From: Simmondsia chinensis
Taxonomy: Eukaryota > Streptophyta > Magnoliopsida > Caryophyllales > Simmondsiaceae
NCBI GenBank assembly: GCA_018398585.1
Contig: JAGTTD010000013.1
Coordinates: 9,520,492 to 9,584,491, forward strand
DNA length: 64,000 nucleotides
Reading direction: 5' to 3'
The notes under the pieces are model-generated. The model was not told the origin of the DNA, ran no database searches, and saw only the letters and a list, made by a program, of their open reading frames with translations. This document shows, piece after piece, positions 54,486 through 64,000 of this stretch (positions are counted from its first letter, which is position 1; each line of letters starts with the position of its first letter). The position numbers were made by a program, and so were the translations under genes.

Positions 54486-55561
54486 GTTGAATTAGCTTTC
54501 TTTTTGGGATTTGTATTGAATTATTTATTGTGGGTCTTTATTTTCTGAAGTGAATAAATGATACTGGGAACTTGTTTGGTTAACACAAGATTGGGTACGA
54601 AGTATTTCAATTGTTATTATGATAGGAATAGAACTTTCTAGGGGTTGGATAAAAACAAAGGAATTAATTTTACCTAGGTGGGTTAAAATTAAGTTTCTTT
54701 TTGGGGTATATGACATGATTGTTGATCTTGTGTGTAAGGATTGTGTGATTAAAATATAGTACATAGAGTTAGTAGTAGACATGGTGCTCCTAGACATGGA
54801 AGATTTTGACATGATTTAGGGATTAATTATCTTCTTAGCTTACACATTTGGATTGTTTTGGAAAAAGGAGTAGTGTTTCAGATTCCTAACCACCCATACT
54901 TTGCTTATCATGGAAACGGGTTAGATTTTCTTACGGAGAGTAAAGACTCTAATACTCCTCTTAGAATGATTTGGCTTTGAATGCTAGAAAATCTTTAAAA
55001 AAGAGATGTCGAGGATAATTGTGCATACTAGAGAATGAATTTTTCTATGAATTCTCCAATTTTTTGTTGAATTTTTCTATGAATTCTCCAATTTTGTGCA
55101 ATACTAGAGATTAAATATGTAGTAATTTTGGGTCATAAAGATTCAAAGATAATTGTAGATCTCGTAAATTAAATAGTTACTAAAGGTTGCTTAGAAGGCA
55201 TTAAATGAGCAAGTTATATCTATCGCTATCCAGATACTTTGGTAAGTAGAATCCCAAGTCTAAGTAGTTGTGTTTGGTATTAGAGTTGCGCAGTAGAAGC
55301 GTGGTGAATGGAGGAACTTAAGAATTAGGATTGTTGATTTCAAGTTTAAGACCACCTTAATGTTGGGTCAAAGAGAGTTTCATACCGTGAAGAGATTTGG
55401 TTAAGATACCGATAAGATAATTTCATCAATCGTGAGAAAAAGGGATAATAGTGCGTATTACACACTATTGGTTGTCATAAGATATCATGTCCTCTTTAAT
55501 TTAGAAGCTTTAAGGTGAATCTAATTTGAAGCAAATACCCAAATTTATTTGAAAATGAAAG
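54486..55561. other. Interior of the LARD-like element without genes
   Basis: May include intron sequence carried with the kinase exon; short repeats of GAATTTTTCTATGAATTCTCC occur near 55030-55100. No gag, protease or RT motif was found. Confidence 0.5.
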
Positions 55562-55840
55562 TGAATTTCGAGGACGAAATTTTTATTTAAGGAAGTGGAG
55601 ATGTGACATCCTGTCTAATTCAATTGAGGATATAAGTTTCAAGGACCATACTTTTGTTTAAGAGGGTGAGAATGTAATACCTGTCTAATTAAATTAAGAA
55701 TATAAGTTTCGATGACGAAAGTTTTATTTAAGAGGATGAGGATGTAATACCCTATCTGATTAATAATTAAATTGAGGATGTAAGTTTCGAGGACAAAACT
55801 TTTATTTAAAGGGGTAAAGATATAATACCCGGTCTAATTA
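55562..55840 (+). repeat. Iterated purine tract and LTR-start units
   Basis: Four units spaced 70-78 bp, each with TTTCGAGGACGAAA-like, TTTTATTTAAGGGG-like and GATGTAATACCC-like blocks. LTR-like TGTAATACC starts occur at 55602 (TGTGACATCC), 55673, 55743 (the true LTR start) and 55821. Confidence 0.8.
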
Positions 55841-57386
55841 AATTCGACGAGGTATTATAATATATGAAACCCAATTTAATTAAATTGGGTTAGGTATTAT
55901 AATACAATTAGAATTTACTATTATTTCAACTGGGCTACAAATAAATAAAATAATGGGCTAATTTGGGAAAAGCCCATTAGTAATATTAGGGTTATAAACT
56001 TATATATATATATATATATATATATAGAAGATGAGAAGGGTTTAAACCCTAGTTTCTCCTCCCCTCTTCCAATCTCTCTCTCTCTATCAAGCGTCAATCC
56101 CGATTAGGTTTTGGAAGTTAGATACGTAATAGAAGTTTGGATATTGAATTAGAAGGTATTGAAGGTAAGTATACCACTTCCCTACTTGTTTGGTTAATAT
56201 GAAAATTGTTTCATTTGACTTGATATATAAGGCTTATGTTTAAGTGATTTAATATTTTGTTAAAATAGGGTCGGGCATATGTGTTTGATTGATTGCGTGA
56301 TTATTACTCTTACGATTTGATTTATATTGATTTATACATGGATTTGATGATAGAATATGTGAATTGTTGAAAGAATTTATATTTGTGATAATGCGGATGA
56401 AATTATTGTGAACTTGTTAAAGTTATATCGAATTCAATGAATTAAATTCGAAAAGAGCCTACGTGGCCGAAGAATTCAATGAATTCTAAAAGAGCGTGTG
56501 TCACTGATGAATTGAATGCATTCTATAAGAGCGTGTGTCGCCAATGAATTGAATGCATTCTAAAAGAGCGTGTGTCGCCAACGAATTGAATACACTCTAA
56601 AACAGCGTTTGTCGCCAATGAATTGAATGCATTCTAAAAGAGCGTGTGTTGCCAACGAATTGAATGCATTCTAAAAGAGCGTGTGTCGCCAATGAATTGA
56701 ATGCATTCTAAAAAAGCATGTGTCATCGATGAATTGAATGTATTGTAAAAGAGCGTGTGTCGCGATTAATTCAAGGCGAATTATGCAAAAGTTGATATAT
56801 GGCCCTGTTGTGGGGTGTAATACCAACTAAGATCTCCTATTGATCTGTGGGTCAAATTGAGAAACTTTCATGAAATAAATTTAAATACAATATGATGTTT
56901 ATATCTCTTATGGTATGATCATTGAGGATAAACTGGATTTCCTTTACATTGAATTACTTCCTTTTGTTTTTTATGTTTTAAATAATATGTCTAGTCTAGG
57001 TAGGGTATGTGGTATACTTACTGAGCGTGTTGTTTGCCCACCCAACTAATTTATTTTCCAAATTAGTAACTCATGGCAAGTCCCTGAAGGAAGAAAAGAT
57101 GGAGCAGCTTACTATCTCGAGAATTAGTTTATTTCGGGTAGTTCAAGTAGTAAATGAATTTCGTAGTAAAATATTATAGACTATATGAGAAATTGTAATT
57201 TTGAAGTTCCACACTACTAGTTTTGAATTGTTAGTATTGATGTTTTTGGGACTGTCTATCATTTATTATGGGAACCTTTATGGAATTTTGAGAAATTTTA
57301 GTTCGTAAGTTTTTCGGACTTCGTACTATGATGTGTGACTTCATTATAGTACGATCATGTAGCACCCTTTTAACTTAAGTTCATTA
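55743..57386 (+). repeat. 3' LTR of the LARD-like element, end missing
   Basis: Matches 52328 to about 53960; the last 35 bp, including the terminal CGTTACA, are absent. A (TA)n tract at 56000-56027 replaces the (TA)n(GA)n of the partner. Confidence 0.88.
56451..56772. repeat. 37-bp minisatellite in the 3' LTR, about 8.7 units
   Basis: Same unit as 53074-53358 but one unit longer and with a different order of variants. Confidence 0.92.
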
Positions 57387-58828
57387 TGCACCTCAGTTGT
57401 CTTAGCTTCAACAATATTCATGTTTGAATACAATCTCTTGAAACAATATCTTACAAATTGTAGCTTATAGTGAGGATCAAGAACAATTGCAAAAGCAAGA
57501 ACCAAAGTGTAAGAACTCCAATACTTATCAAACTTTTGCTTCATGCTTATTGCCATGTTCCTTATGAAAGTGTCGTAATGTCCCAACTGCACAATTAAGC
57601 GAGCCTGAATCCTCCATATATTTTCAAAATAACGATTTGTTGTAGGGTAATCAGTACTAGAAAACAAATTAGTTATATCTTAAAAAGGCTCCAACATCTT
57701 GGCAATACTTTCCACCCTATCCCATTCTTCAATCGACGGTTTATATTTGTAATTATTGTCTATCCTTGCTAAGCCTATAAATGCTCACCGATATATGATA
57801 GCTCTTTGAAGCATTATATAAGTAGAATTCCACCTAGTCGGCACTTCTAACCATAAGGCTTTAGAGGTTTCCAAACCAGCTCTTACAGCACATTCTTTAA
57901 ACTTCATTTTTCGTGCTTCCAATCCATCAACATATTCAACACTTTCTCTTATCTTGGTGATACATTCGCCAATCACACTTAATCCTTCCTTCACAATTAG
58001 ATTCAATATATGAGCTGCACAACGAATATGAAAATGCTGACCATTACATAATAGAGAATCATTTTCATTAAGTTTGTCGCATAGGTAGTCTTGCATTGAA
58101 TCGTTACTAGACGCATTGTCCAAAGCCAAACATAATATCTTATTTTCTATGCCCCATTCTTTCAACAAACCCGAAACCTTCTCATATAACACGGCAAAAA
58201 TTTAAGACTTTGCTATTTAAATCCAATCATTATCAAGATAATGGGCAGTTAGACATAAATACCCTTAAGTCATGGATGTAGTCGACAGATCACAAGTCAA
58301 ATTTATTCTACAGGGAAGCTTTTGCAAAGTATTCTTTATGCTCTCCTTATGACTCATATGCAACTTCAAACAATCAGCCTTTGCTGTATTTCTGGATATG
58401 GTTTTGACATTATCATTTAAACAAATTTGAATGTCTCTATTCCCTTCTTGCTCCACCCATGAAAATGCATAGCAATGTTGAATACTAGCCTTAGCTACTA
58501 ACTCTCTATACACTTCTTGTTCAAATTTTTTTGCATTGACAATCGATATATTTTGATCACCAAATGATTGACTTTTGAACTCTGGGCAGTTTTTAATGCG
58601 CCAACTAAGATTAGAAGTTGCATATCTAGATTCAGCAACAAAAGATTTGGCACAATACTTACATTTTCCTCGCATTTTTCCATCACCATAGTTTTGTCCA
58701 TTTACAATTGTAAAATCATCCCATACCTTACTAATCAACTTTCGCTTCTTCGATGAATTGAAACTTACATGACTCTCATTTTCTCCTTTGATATGATCAT
58801 TAACAGCACTTGTATCTTCAGGCTCCAT
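57387..58828 (-). pseudogene. hAT transposase, N-terminal and central part (BED-type)
   Basis: ATG at 58828 (MEPEDTSAVNDHIKGENESH). A BED zinc finger follows: VWDDFTIVNGQNYGDGKM, CKYCAKSF, SNLSWRIKNC, where the usual His is Arg. RINLTCDLSTTS holds the first catalytic Asp (58290-58265), then a stop. The next frame (58192-57785) has ENKILCLALDNASSND with the second Asp, GQHFHIRCAAHILNLIVKEG, and ALWLEVPTRWNSTYIMLQRA. The last frame (57667 onward) has YDTFIRNMAISMKQKFDKYW and ALDPHY-like VLDPHYKLQFVRYCF. It runs into the LTR element at KTTEVH. Family: Ac/RICESLEEPER-like hAT. Confidence 0.92.
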
Positions 58829-59267
58829 GACTGCAAATTAAAAAATGTAAAAAAATTACTTAGATAACTCATAGTAAATAAAATACAAATAAAAACTTAT
58901 AATGTAGCAATTGTTGGAAAAATGATACAAGCTAAACATAAGTGTTGTGGAAAAATATTTTAACGTGCCTATTTACCGACTGTTTACCGTTACTAGCCTT
59001 TTAGGGTAATTTAAATTATGACCGTTGGAACTAATCAATAATATGGCTGTTGAAATCCATTCTTGTAGCCGTTGGAATCCTCACACTTTGAATGCAAAAA
59101 TTAACTGCCCTGTTTCCGTTTCCTCTCTTTAATTCGTTCCCAACTAATTCACTCACAAATACACATATAAAAGAGAGAGAGATAGAAGCCATGATCTTCA
59201 CTGTGTTTCCTACTTCTCCAGCCACTTCCTTTAATTCTCTCTCTGTGTCATTCCAATTTTCACCTCA
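58829..59267. other. hAT 5' region upstream of transposase
   Basis: On the plus strand, TATAAAAGAGAGAGAG at 59165-59180 followed by ATG 59190 looks like a plant promoter and start, just upstream of the captured amidohydrolase fragment. The short frame it would give (MIFTVFPTSPATSFNS) has no recognised similarity. Confidence 0.35.
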
Positions 59268-59445
59268 GAAATTGAACTAGGTTACCAGGAATTCAAAACT
59301 AGCAAGTTGATTCGATATGAACTTGAGGAATTGGGGGTTGAATTCAAGTATCCAGTCTCAGTTACTGGAGTTTTCAGGTTTACTGGGTTGGGTCAACCGC
59401 CGTTTGTTGCATTTTAGAGCTGATATGGATGCTCTTGCTATGGAG
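59268..59445 (+). pseudogene. ILR1-like: Captured IAA-amino-acid hydrolase (ILR1-like) fragment
   Basis: Plus-strand frame from 59268: EIELGYQEFKTSKLIRYELE, ELGVEFKYPVSVTGV and GLGQPPFVAF. After one extra base at about 59415 it continues RADMDALAME to 59445. This is the N-terminal catalytic-domain sequence of plant M20 amidohydrolases that release auxin from amino-acid conjugates (PELGYQEFKTSKLIR...VTGV...PPFVALRADMDALAMQE pattern). The metal-binding HACGHD motif that should follow is absent, so only one exon-like piece was captured. An acceptor-like TTTTCACCTCAG precedes it. It is oriented opposite to the transposase and lies inside the hAT. Confidence 0.8.
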
Positions 59446-62026
59446 AGTCTCTTGTGTTCTCTTCCCTCTTGTGTATTTTGGGCAAAATTCAAGGCATTCC
59501 TACCCTGCAATTAACGAGTGCACGTTAAGAGTCGGATCGCGTTAAACCTGGAGGACGGCCGCTGGTTACACTGTGTGCACCGAAGCAGTGGCGAAATCGT
59601 CTTTTAGGACAGTGGTCTTTACCACGGCACGATATCATCGTTTTGTAAGATCTATCTAATTTCCCTCTCCTTCATTGTTATGTTTGAATATATGTTAATT
59701 TTTGACATCTTGAAACTCTCATTTCAAATTGCTTGATTGAATTTTACTCCAATTGCTATGACCCCAAATCCGCCTGTTACGTGTTCGATCAAATGTCAAT
59801 GAGAGATGTCTATTGTTTGGAAAACAATTTTAAGTTGTTGTAATCTGAATGGTTTAAAAAAAAAAATTGCAAATGTTGTGTCTTCAAACAATGTAAATCA
59901 TGTGTTCGTTAGGAATTTGACGTATTATGAAGCCTTGGGATTTTACCATGACATTTTCTAACAGCAATAAAATACAATTGCAAATTTAGTAAAAAATATT
60001 TTAATTCTTAAAATTTTCAATGACTACATAATGCATTTTGTGTTATAATGTGCTTTTCATTTATAATAACAATGAATTTTATTTTTCTTTTTTTACTTCA
60101 GAATTATCACAATGAGCATATGTTTCCCAAATTAAAATATACAAAATTTAAATTGCAGGTAAACTAAAAGTAAAGGCAATTAACTTACTTTTAATGCTAG
60201 CGTAACATTCAATAGCGTGAAAAATATATGTGGCTAAGCCATTACTTATTGAAAAAAGGAAAATAACAACCTATAAAATATGTGCACAAATGTGATTATG
60301 TGAATCGCATGGTAAGGAAGAAGTGGATTACGTGCATGAAATCAAGGGAAGTGGCGGGAATTGTTATACTGAAAGTGCGGTAAAGTGGGTTTGGTCCACT
60401 TACATACAGAAAAAGGGGATCAATTTAATTTTGGTCTAATCCTCATTTTAAATTGTGTTTATTTATATATATTGGTCAAATTAGGTCCAAACTTAACAAA
60501 TCCGAGAACAATTCGAAAGCCTGATTAATATCATTAGGCTACCCTTCTTGTTTTTTTTTTTTAGAGTATATTTATACTATTTAGGTTTACAATATTCGAG
60601 CTTAAAGTTAGCTAGAAGTTAGCACCCATATAACGAACACTAAATTTCAATTTATGATATGGAGATTGTATCATGTCTCATTCTCTGTCTACTTATATTT
60701 ATTATTTTATTGGTACTTTTTTTGCAATTTGATTTTAGTGATGAAAGGTGAAAAGAAAGTTATATAAAATTTTAAGTTGTCGTTATTATTAAGCAACTAT
60801 TTGCTTATAGATGATGGTAGTGTAGAATTTGGTGCACAGAGCTGGGAGCATTTTGTGTTTCTACATTCTACATCATTTCGAGCGCCTTTTTTTTTTTTGG
60901 GTTGTTGTTCTTTAAAATTAAATACATTAAAGTTTCTAAAAATTAACTTGTAAAAAAAAAAAAAGAAACAAATGATAATCAACTCAAATCGGTCCGCTCT
61001 CCAATCTGGTGCCAATGTTAAGTAGTTTGGTCCAGAGCAATTAAATTTGGTCTAGTTCAAAAGATAATGGATTTAGTTCCATTTAGCATCCCAACCGAAC
61101 ATATATAAGTGTAATACACGTATTTGTTAACTATTGATAATGCTTAAGGATCGACAATGTATTAAAGTCGAGCTTTAATTAAGTTTTTGATGCTCAAACT
61201 CGGTTCAATGGTGTTCTAATTTGCTTGATGCTCTACTTGACTCAATTCATTAGTGTAATAGAACCAATCAAACTCCTTATTGAGCTAAGTTGAGTTCACT
61301 ATTGAGCTAAGTTAAGATTGTCGTTGAGTAGTGCTTACTATAAAGCCAAGCTATTATATGAATATCTACTATCTATAAAAAAATAAATAAAATTAATATC
61401 TACTAACAAATCACAATGAGTTGTTAGAGAACCATTAACAAGCTCGTACAAGTTTTGGTATACTAATTTCACATTGTAATAACTTAAGCACTCCCATTGG
61501 AACTCAACTACCAAACTTATCGAATTCAAACCAGTCAATTTATTTATTAAGCATTGGAATCAAATATGAACAGAGCTTTTATATATTCCGCATGTGAGTT
61601 GTTAGTCGAATGCTTAGTTTATTAAAAATTGTGCTTTATATTTTAGATTTTAATAATTTTATCAATATTTCAAAAATTCTCTCTAATCTTAGTTAAATAG
61701 TATATCACATAACTAAAATAGCTATTTATTATTAAATATAATGAAACTAATTTTATTAGTTACTATAGTTACTTTCAACTTTATTTTATTATATTATATA
61801 TTGTTATGCAAATCAATATATACAAATTGTTTTTTTTTTTTTTTGGTCAAATTATACATTTGGTTGGTACATCAAAAATTGAAGATTTGTATTTTTTTTC
61901 CATTAATACTAAAAATAATAATATCTAAATCTTTTGTTATTTATATAACAAATTCATATAAGAATAAAAAAAATAATACTCTTTATTTCTATGAAAGAAT
62001 TGAATCTAACTAAAATAAATTATTAA
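59446..62026. other. hAT interior without recognised genes
   Basis: 59500-59660 is GC-richer than its surroundings (GACGGCCGCTGGTTACAC) and ends in a GTAAGA donor-like site; it could be another captured exon but I do not recognise it. The rest is AT-rich. Confidence 0.4.
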
Positions 62027-62260
62027 AATAACCCGATGGGTTACCCGAAACCCGACTCAAACCGAGATTGGCCCGACCCGAGGCTGATCTGACCCGATGC
62101 TAACCCGACTTAAGGTTGACCCGATCTGAGGCTGACTCGACCCAATATTGACCTGAACACTGGGTTGACCCAACCCAAGGTTGACTCGACCCATGGATGA
62201 CCCGGCCCATAATTGACCCAACTCAAGATCAACATGACCTGAACCGTCCCGATCCGACCC
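62027..62260. repeat. hAT right subterminal repeats
   Basis: About 20 variants of TTGACCCGACCC-type words in 235 bp, next to the right terminal repeat; counterpart of 50284-50500. Confidence 0.8.
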
Positions 62261-62282
62261 GATTGCAAGGTCTAGTTACAGT

Positions 62283-62640
62283 ATGTTGCCTATTGTCAGC
62301 TGCTATTTCTAAAGGATGGGAGCTACACCAGATGGATGTCAATAATGCCTTCTTACACGGGAACCTTGATGGAGAAGTATACATGGCACCTCCACCAGGT
62401 TTCCACACCAAACAGCCCGGACAGGTCTGCCGCCTCAGGAAGTCATTATAGACTCCGTCAACCCTCTCGCAATTGGTTTGCAAAACTCACCTTGGCCTTG
62501 AAAGGTTATGGTTTTTCCCAATTATGGGCTGATCACTCTCTTTTCACATATGCCAATGGAGACGTCTTCCTAGCTGTCTTAGTAACATGAAACAAACATG
62601 AGGCATGCCTCAAATTCAAAGATTATTTCAACTAATGCTT
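62283..62640 (+). pseudogene. Split copia RT, second part
   Basis: Continues the RT frame from 49702 after the hAT: CCLLSAAISKGWELHQMDVN, NAFLHGNLDGEVYMAPPPGF and QVCRLRKSL. A shift then leads to LRQPSRNWFAKLTLALKGYG and FSQLWADHSLFTY. The expected YVDD position reads FLAVLVT followed by a stop, so the active site is lost. Confidence 0.88.
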
Positions 62641-63486
62641 TCAGATAAAGGACTTGGGGACTCTTAAGTATTTCTTGGGAATCGAGGTAGCATGTTCGCC
62701 CACAGGACTGTTTCTCTGTCAGTAGAAATATACCCTTGATATCCTTTCTGAACGTCGGATGCTTAGGGCTAAACCATGCTCATTTTCAATGGAATACCAG
62801 CACCAGTTGGCACTCGATTCAGGAGATCCAATAGATAATTCTGCTCAATATAGGCAACTAATTAGAAGATTGATCTATCTTACAATTACTAGACCAAAAA
62901 GTACCTATGCAGTACATATTCTTAGTCAGTTCAGGCAGCATCCCTACTATATTTAAAAGGGTGTCCAGGCCAAAGCATTCTTCTTCGCACAAAAAATAGC
63001 TTGGAACTACAAGGTCACTGTGATTCAGATTGGGCTAGTTTTCCTATAATGAGAAGATCAGCCGTGGGTTATTTCATCACACTTGGAAGCTCTCCCATCT
63101 CTTGGAAAAACAAGAAGCAACCCACAATATCACGCTCATCTACAGAAGTTGGGTACCGAGCAATGGCAAATGCTACCAGTGAGAACATATGGCTATGAAG
63201 TCTACTCAAGTCCTTACATATCCATCAAAGACAACCCACAACATTATATTGTGACAACCAAGTTGCCTTGCATATTGTGGCAAACCTAGTTTTTCATGAA
63301 CGAACGAAGCATATAGAGGTAGATTGTTACTTTGTTCGAGAATGTATTGCCAAAGGGGAGTTGGCTACGGGTTATGTTCCTACACGAGAACAACTTTCAG
63401 ACATTTTCACTGAGGCATTAGGACAACAACAATTCCAATATCTCCTACACAAGTTGGGCATTTCAAATGTGCATGCTCCAACTTGA
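62641..63486 (+). pseudogene. Split copia RT end and RNase H
   Basis: IKDLGTLKYFLGIEV near 62645-62690, then QYRQLIRRLIYLTITRPKST, HCDSDWASFPIMRRSAVGYF, SSPISWKNKKQPTISRSSTE (RNase H), and HERTKHIEVDCYFVRECIAK to the end at 63486. Frame is broken at about 62760, 62955 and 63200. Confidence 0.87.
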
Positions 63487-63493
63487 GGGGGAG

Positions 63494-63760
63494 TATTAGA
63501 AGATATTAGAATAATATCTTGAAGATATTTGTATATATTGTATATCTTGGAGATATTGTAGGAGATTATGTAGATTATTTGTATCACATTTGGAGATCAT
63601 GCTTGATTTTTTTGTAGTTGCCTTATCTTCACCACTATTAGTTGTGTTTATAATGGGCTGTACATTATGATCAAGCAAAGCAAATAGAGTAATTCTGTTC
63701 ATTGTGTTTTGTCATAGTTTAACACCAAATCCCTTCATTTTGTTCTGCCACTATTTAACA
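63494..63760 (+). repeat. 3' LTR of the split copia
   Basis: 267 bp; about 20 bp longer than the partner, mostly from small insertions in the ATATCTTGAAGATATT region. Confidence 0.9.
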
Positions 63761-64000
63761 TGTATCATGCTTATGTACTATGCTTATCTTCACTACTATG
63801 GTTCTCTGCATTGGATGCCATTTGGGAATTGTTATAGCTCGAAAAAAGAATCAATTCATACGAACCAAAGCCATGTAATATGGTTAGTATATGCATCATC
63901 GTCAAGAACACTCAACTACAAGAAGCATCAATTCAATTTGATAGTGACCACAGACCAAATGGAAGAAGTTAGGGGTAGCTAAGGTCAATGGCGGGTAAAC
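63761..64000. other. Right flank, including the end of dispersed repeat copy B
   Basis: TGTATCATGCTTATGTACTATGC (63761-63783) continues copy B; similarity to copy A fades by about 63800. No gene in the remainder. Confidence 0.6.

Larger units (their letters stand above)
52328..57386 (+). mobile_element. Large non-autonomous LTR element (LARD-like) in the hAT transposase gene
   Basis: LTRs 52328-53994 (1667 bp, TGTAATACCC...GGCGTTACA) and 55743-57386, iMet primer site TGGTATCAGAG at 54000-54010, orientation plus. The LTR start and primer site resemble Tekay/Del-type chromoviruses. The interior of 1.75 kb encodes no gag or pol, but contains an ATG1-like kinase fragment and repeated purine-tract/LTR-start units. 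The right LTR lacks its last roughly 35 bp and no target duplication is visible, so the right junction has been deleted. Confidence 0.88.
49711..62274 (-). mobile_element. hAT transposon in the copia RT gene
   Basis: Perfect 8-bp duplication GTTACAGT (49703-49710 and 62275-62282). Terminal inverted repeats are TAGACTTGGCAAAA at the left and, reversed, TAGACCTTGCAATC at the right. Both subterminal regions are packed with ACCCGAC-type words (49728-49764, 50284-50500 and 62027-62260). It encodes a BED-type hAT transposase on the minus strand, broken by point lesions and by an LTR element. It also holds a MITE and a captured amidohydrolase fragment. Without the nested LTR element and MITE it is about 7 kb. 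Confidence 0.93.
46155..63760 (+). mobile_element. Copia retrotransposon split by a SINE and a hAT transposon
   Basis: LTRs 46155-46402 and 63494-63760, primer site TGGCATCAGAGC at 46403-46414 directly after the LTR, purine tract CTTGAGGGGGA at 63482-63492. The flanks TGTAG (46150-46154) and TGTAT (63761-63765) form a 5-bp duplication with one change. The intact repeat at 35602-35617 shows TGTAT as the original site. Gag to integrase lie at 46526-48520 and the start of RT at 49490-49702; RT resumes at 62283 after the hAT. Many stops and shifts. Confidence 0.92.

Noticed and set aside
54318..54548. Intact kinase-like gene
   Set aside because: Only one exon-length fragment with an internal stop just upstream, no catalytic loop or later kinase exons; residues after 54485 look like intron.
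59092..59280. 62-codon plus-strand frame before the amidohydrolase fragment
   Set aside because: It is out of frame with the recognisable amidohydrolase residues and has no similarity I can identify.
62197..62451. Frame starting MTRPIIDPTQDQ read as one protein
   Set aside because: Its first part is hAT terminal repeat and only the part after 62275 is copia RT; not a natural start.

Overview
This window is a plant nuclear region, most likely from a eudicot. The evidence is chromovirus, Tat and copia LTR retrotransposons with tRNA-iMet-type primer sites, SINEs ending in (TTG)n, PIF/Harbinger and hAT elements, and captured plant-type genes. It is almost entirely nested transposable elements. 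I see one plausible host gene (9162-9560, unknown function), no bacterial-type operons and no CRISPR.

Layout. 1-8652: AT-rich DNA with MITE-like inverted repeats, possibly one Harbinger-like element (568-8652), carrying a young Ty3 chromovirus on the minus strand (2175-8246, TSD TATCT, 396-bp LTRs with 5 differences). 8653-12893: host-like interval with the small gene, a SINE whose head is a whole 5S rRNA-like sequence (11542-11802) and a long AT hairpin. 12899-29152: a Tat-lineage Ty3 element on the minus strand (TSD ATACC) with two RNase H modules, a missing integrase core, two degenerate genes in antisense and a 12-unit tandem repeat. A Tnt1/Tork-like copia (20043-25252) is nested in its RNase H and is flanked by a 97-bp duplication instead of a 5-bp TSD. 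29224-33944: a decayed copia (TSD AGCAC). 34033-35108: a Harbinger deletion derivative (TSD TAA) with a transposase tail. 36586-45232: a truncated copia on the minus strand, related to the copia at 20043, interrupted by a chromovirus-like element (38789-43678) that kept gag, protease and chromodomain but not RT, RNase H or integrase. 46155-63760: a copia interrupted by a SINE (15-bp TSD) and, inside its RT gene, by a hAT transposon (49711-62274, perfect 8-bp TSD GTTACAGT). The hAT contains a MITE, a fragment of an IAA-amino-acid-hydrolase-like gene, and a large non-autonomous LTR element (52328-57386) sitting in its transposase gene. That LTR element carries the first exon of an ATG1-like protein kinase.

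No intact mobile-element gene was found; stops and frameshifts are noted in each entry. The most interesting signals are the 5S-headed SINE, gene-fragment capture by three different element classes, the antisense spliced gene of the Tat element and the anomalous 97-bp flanking duplication. All family assignments come from reading motifs by eye; no database search was run.
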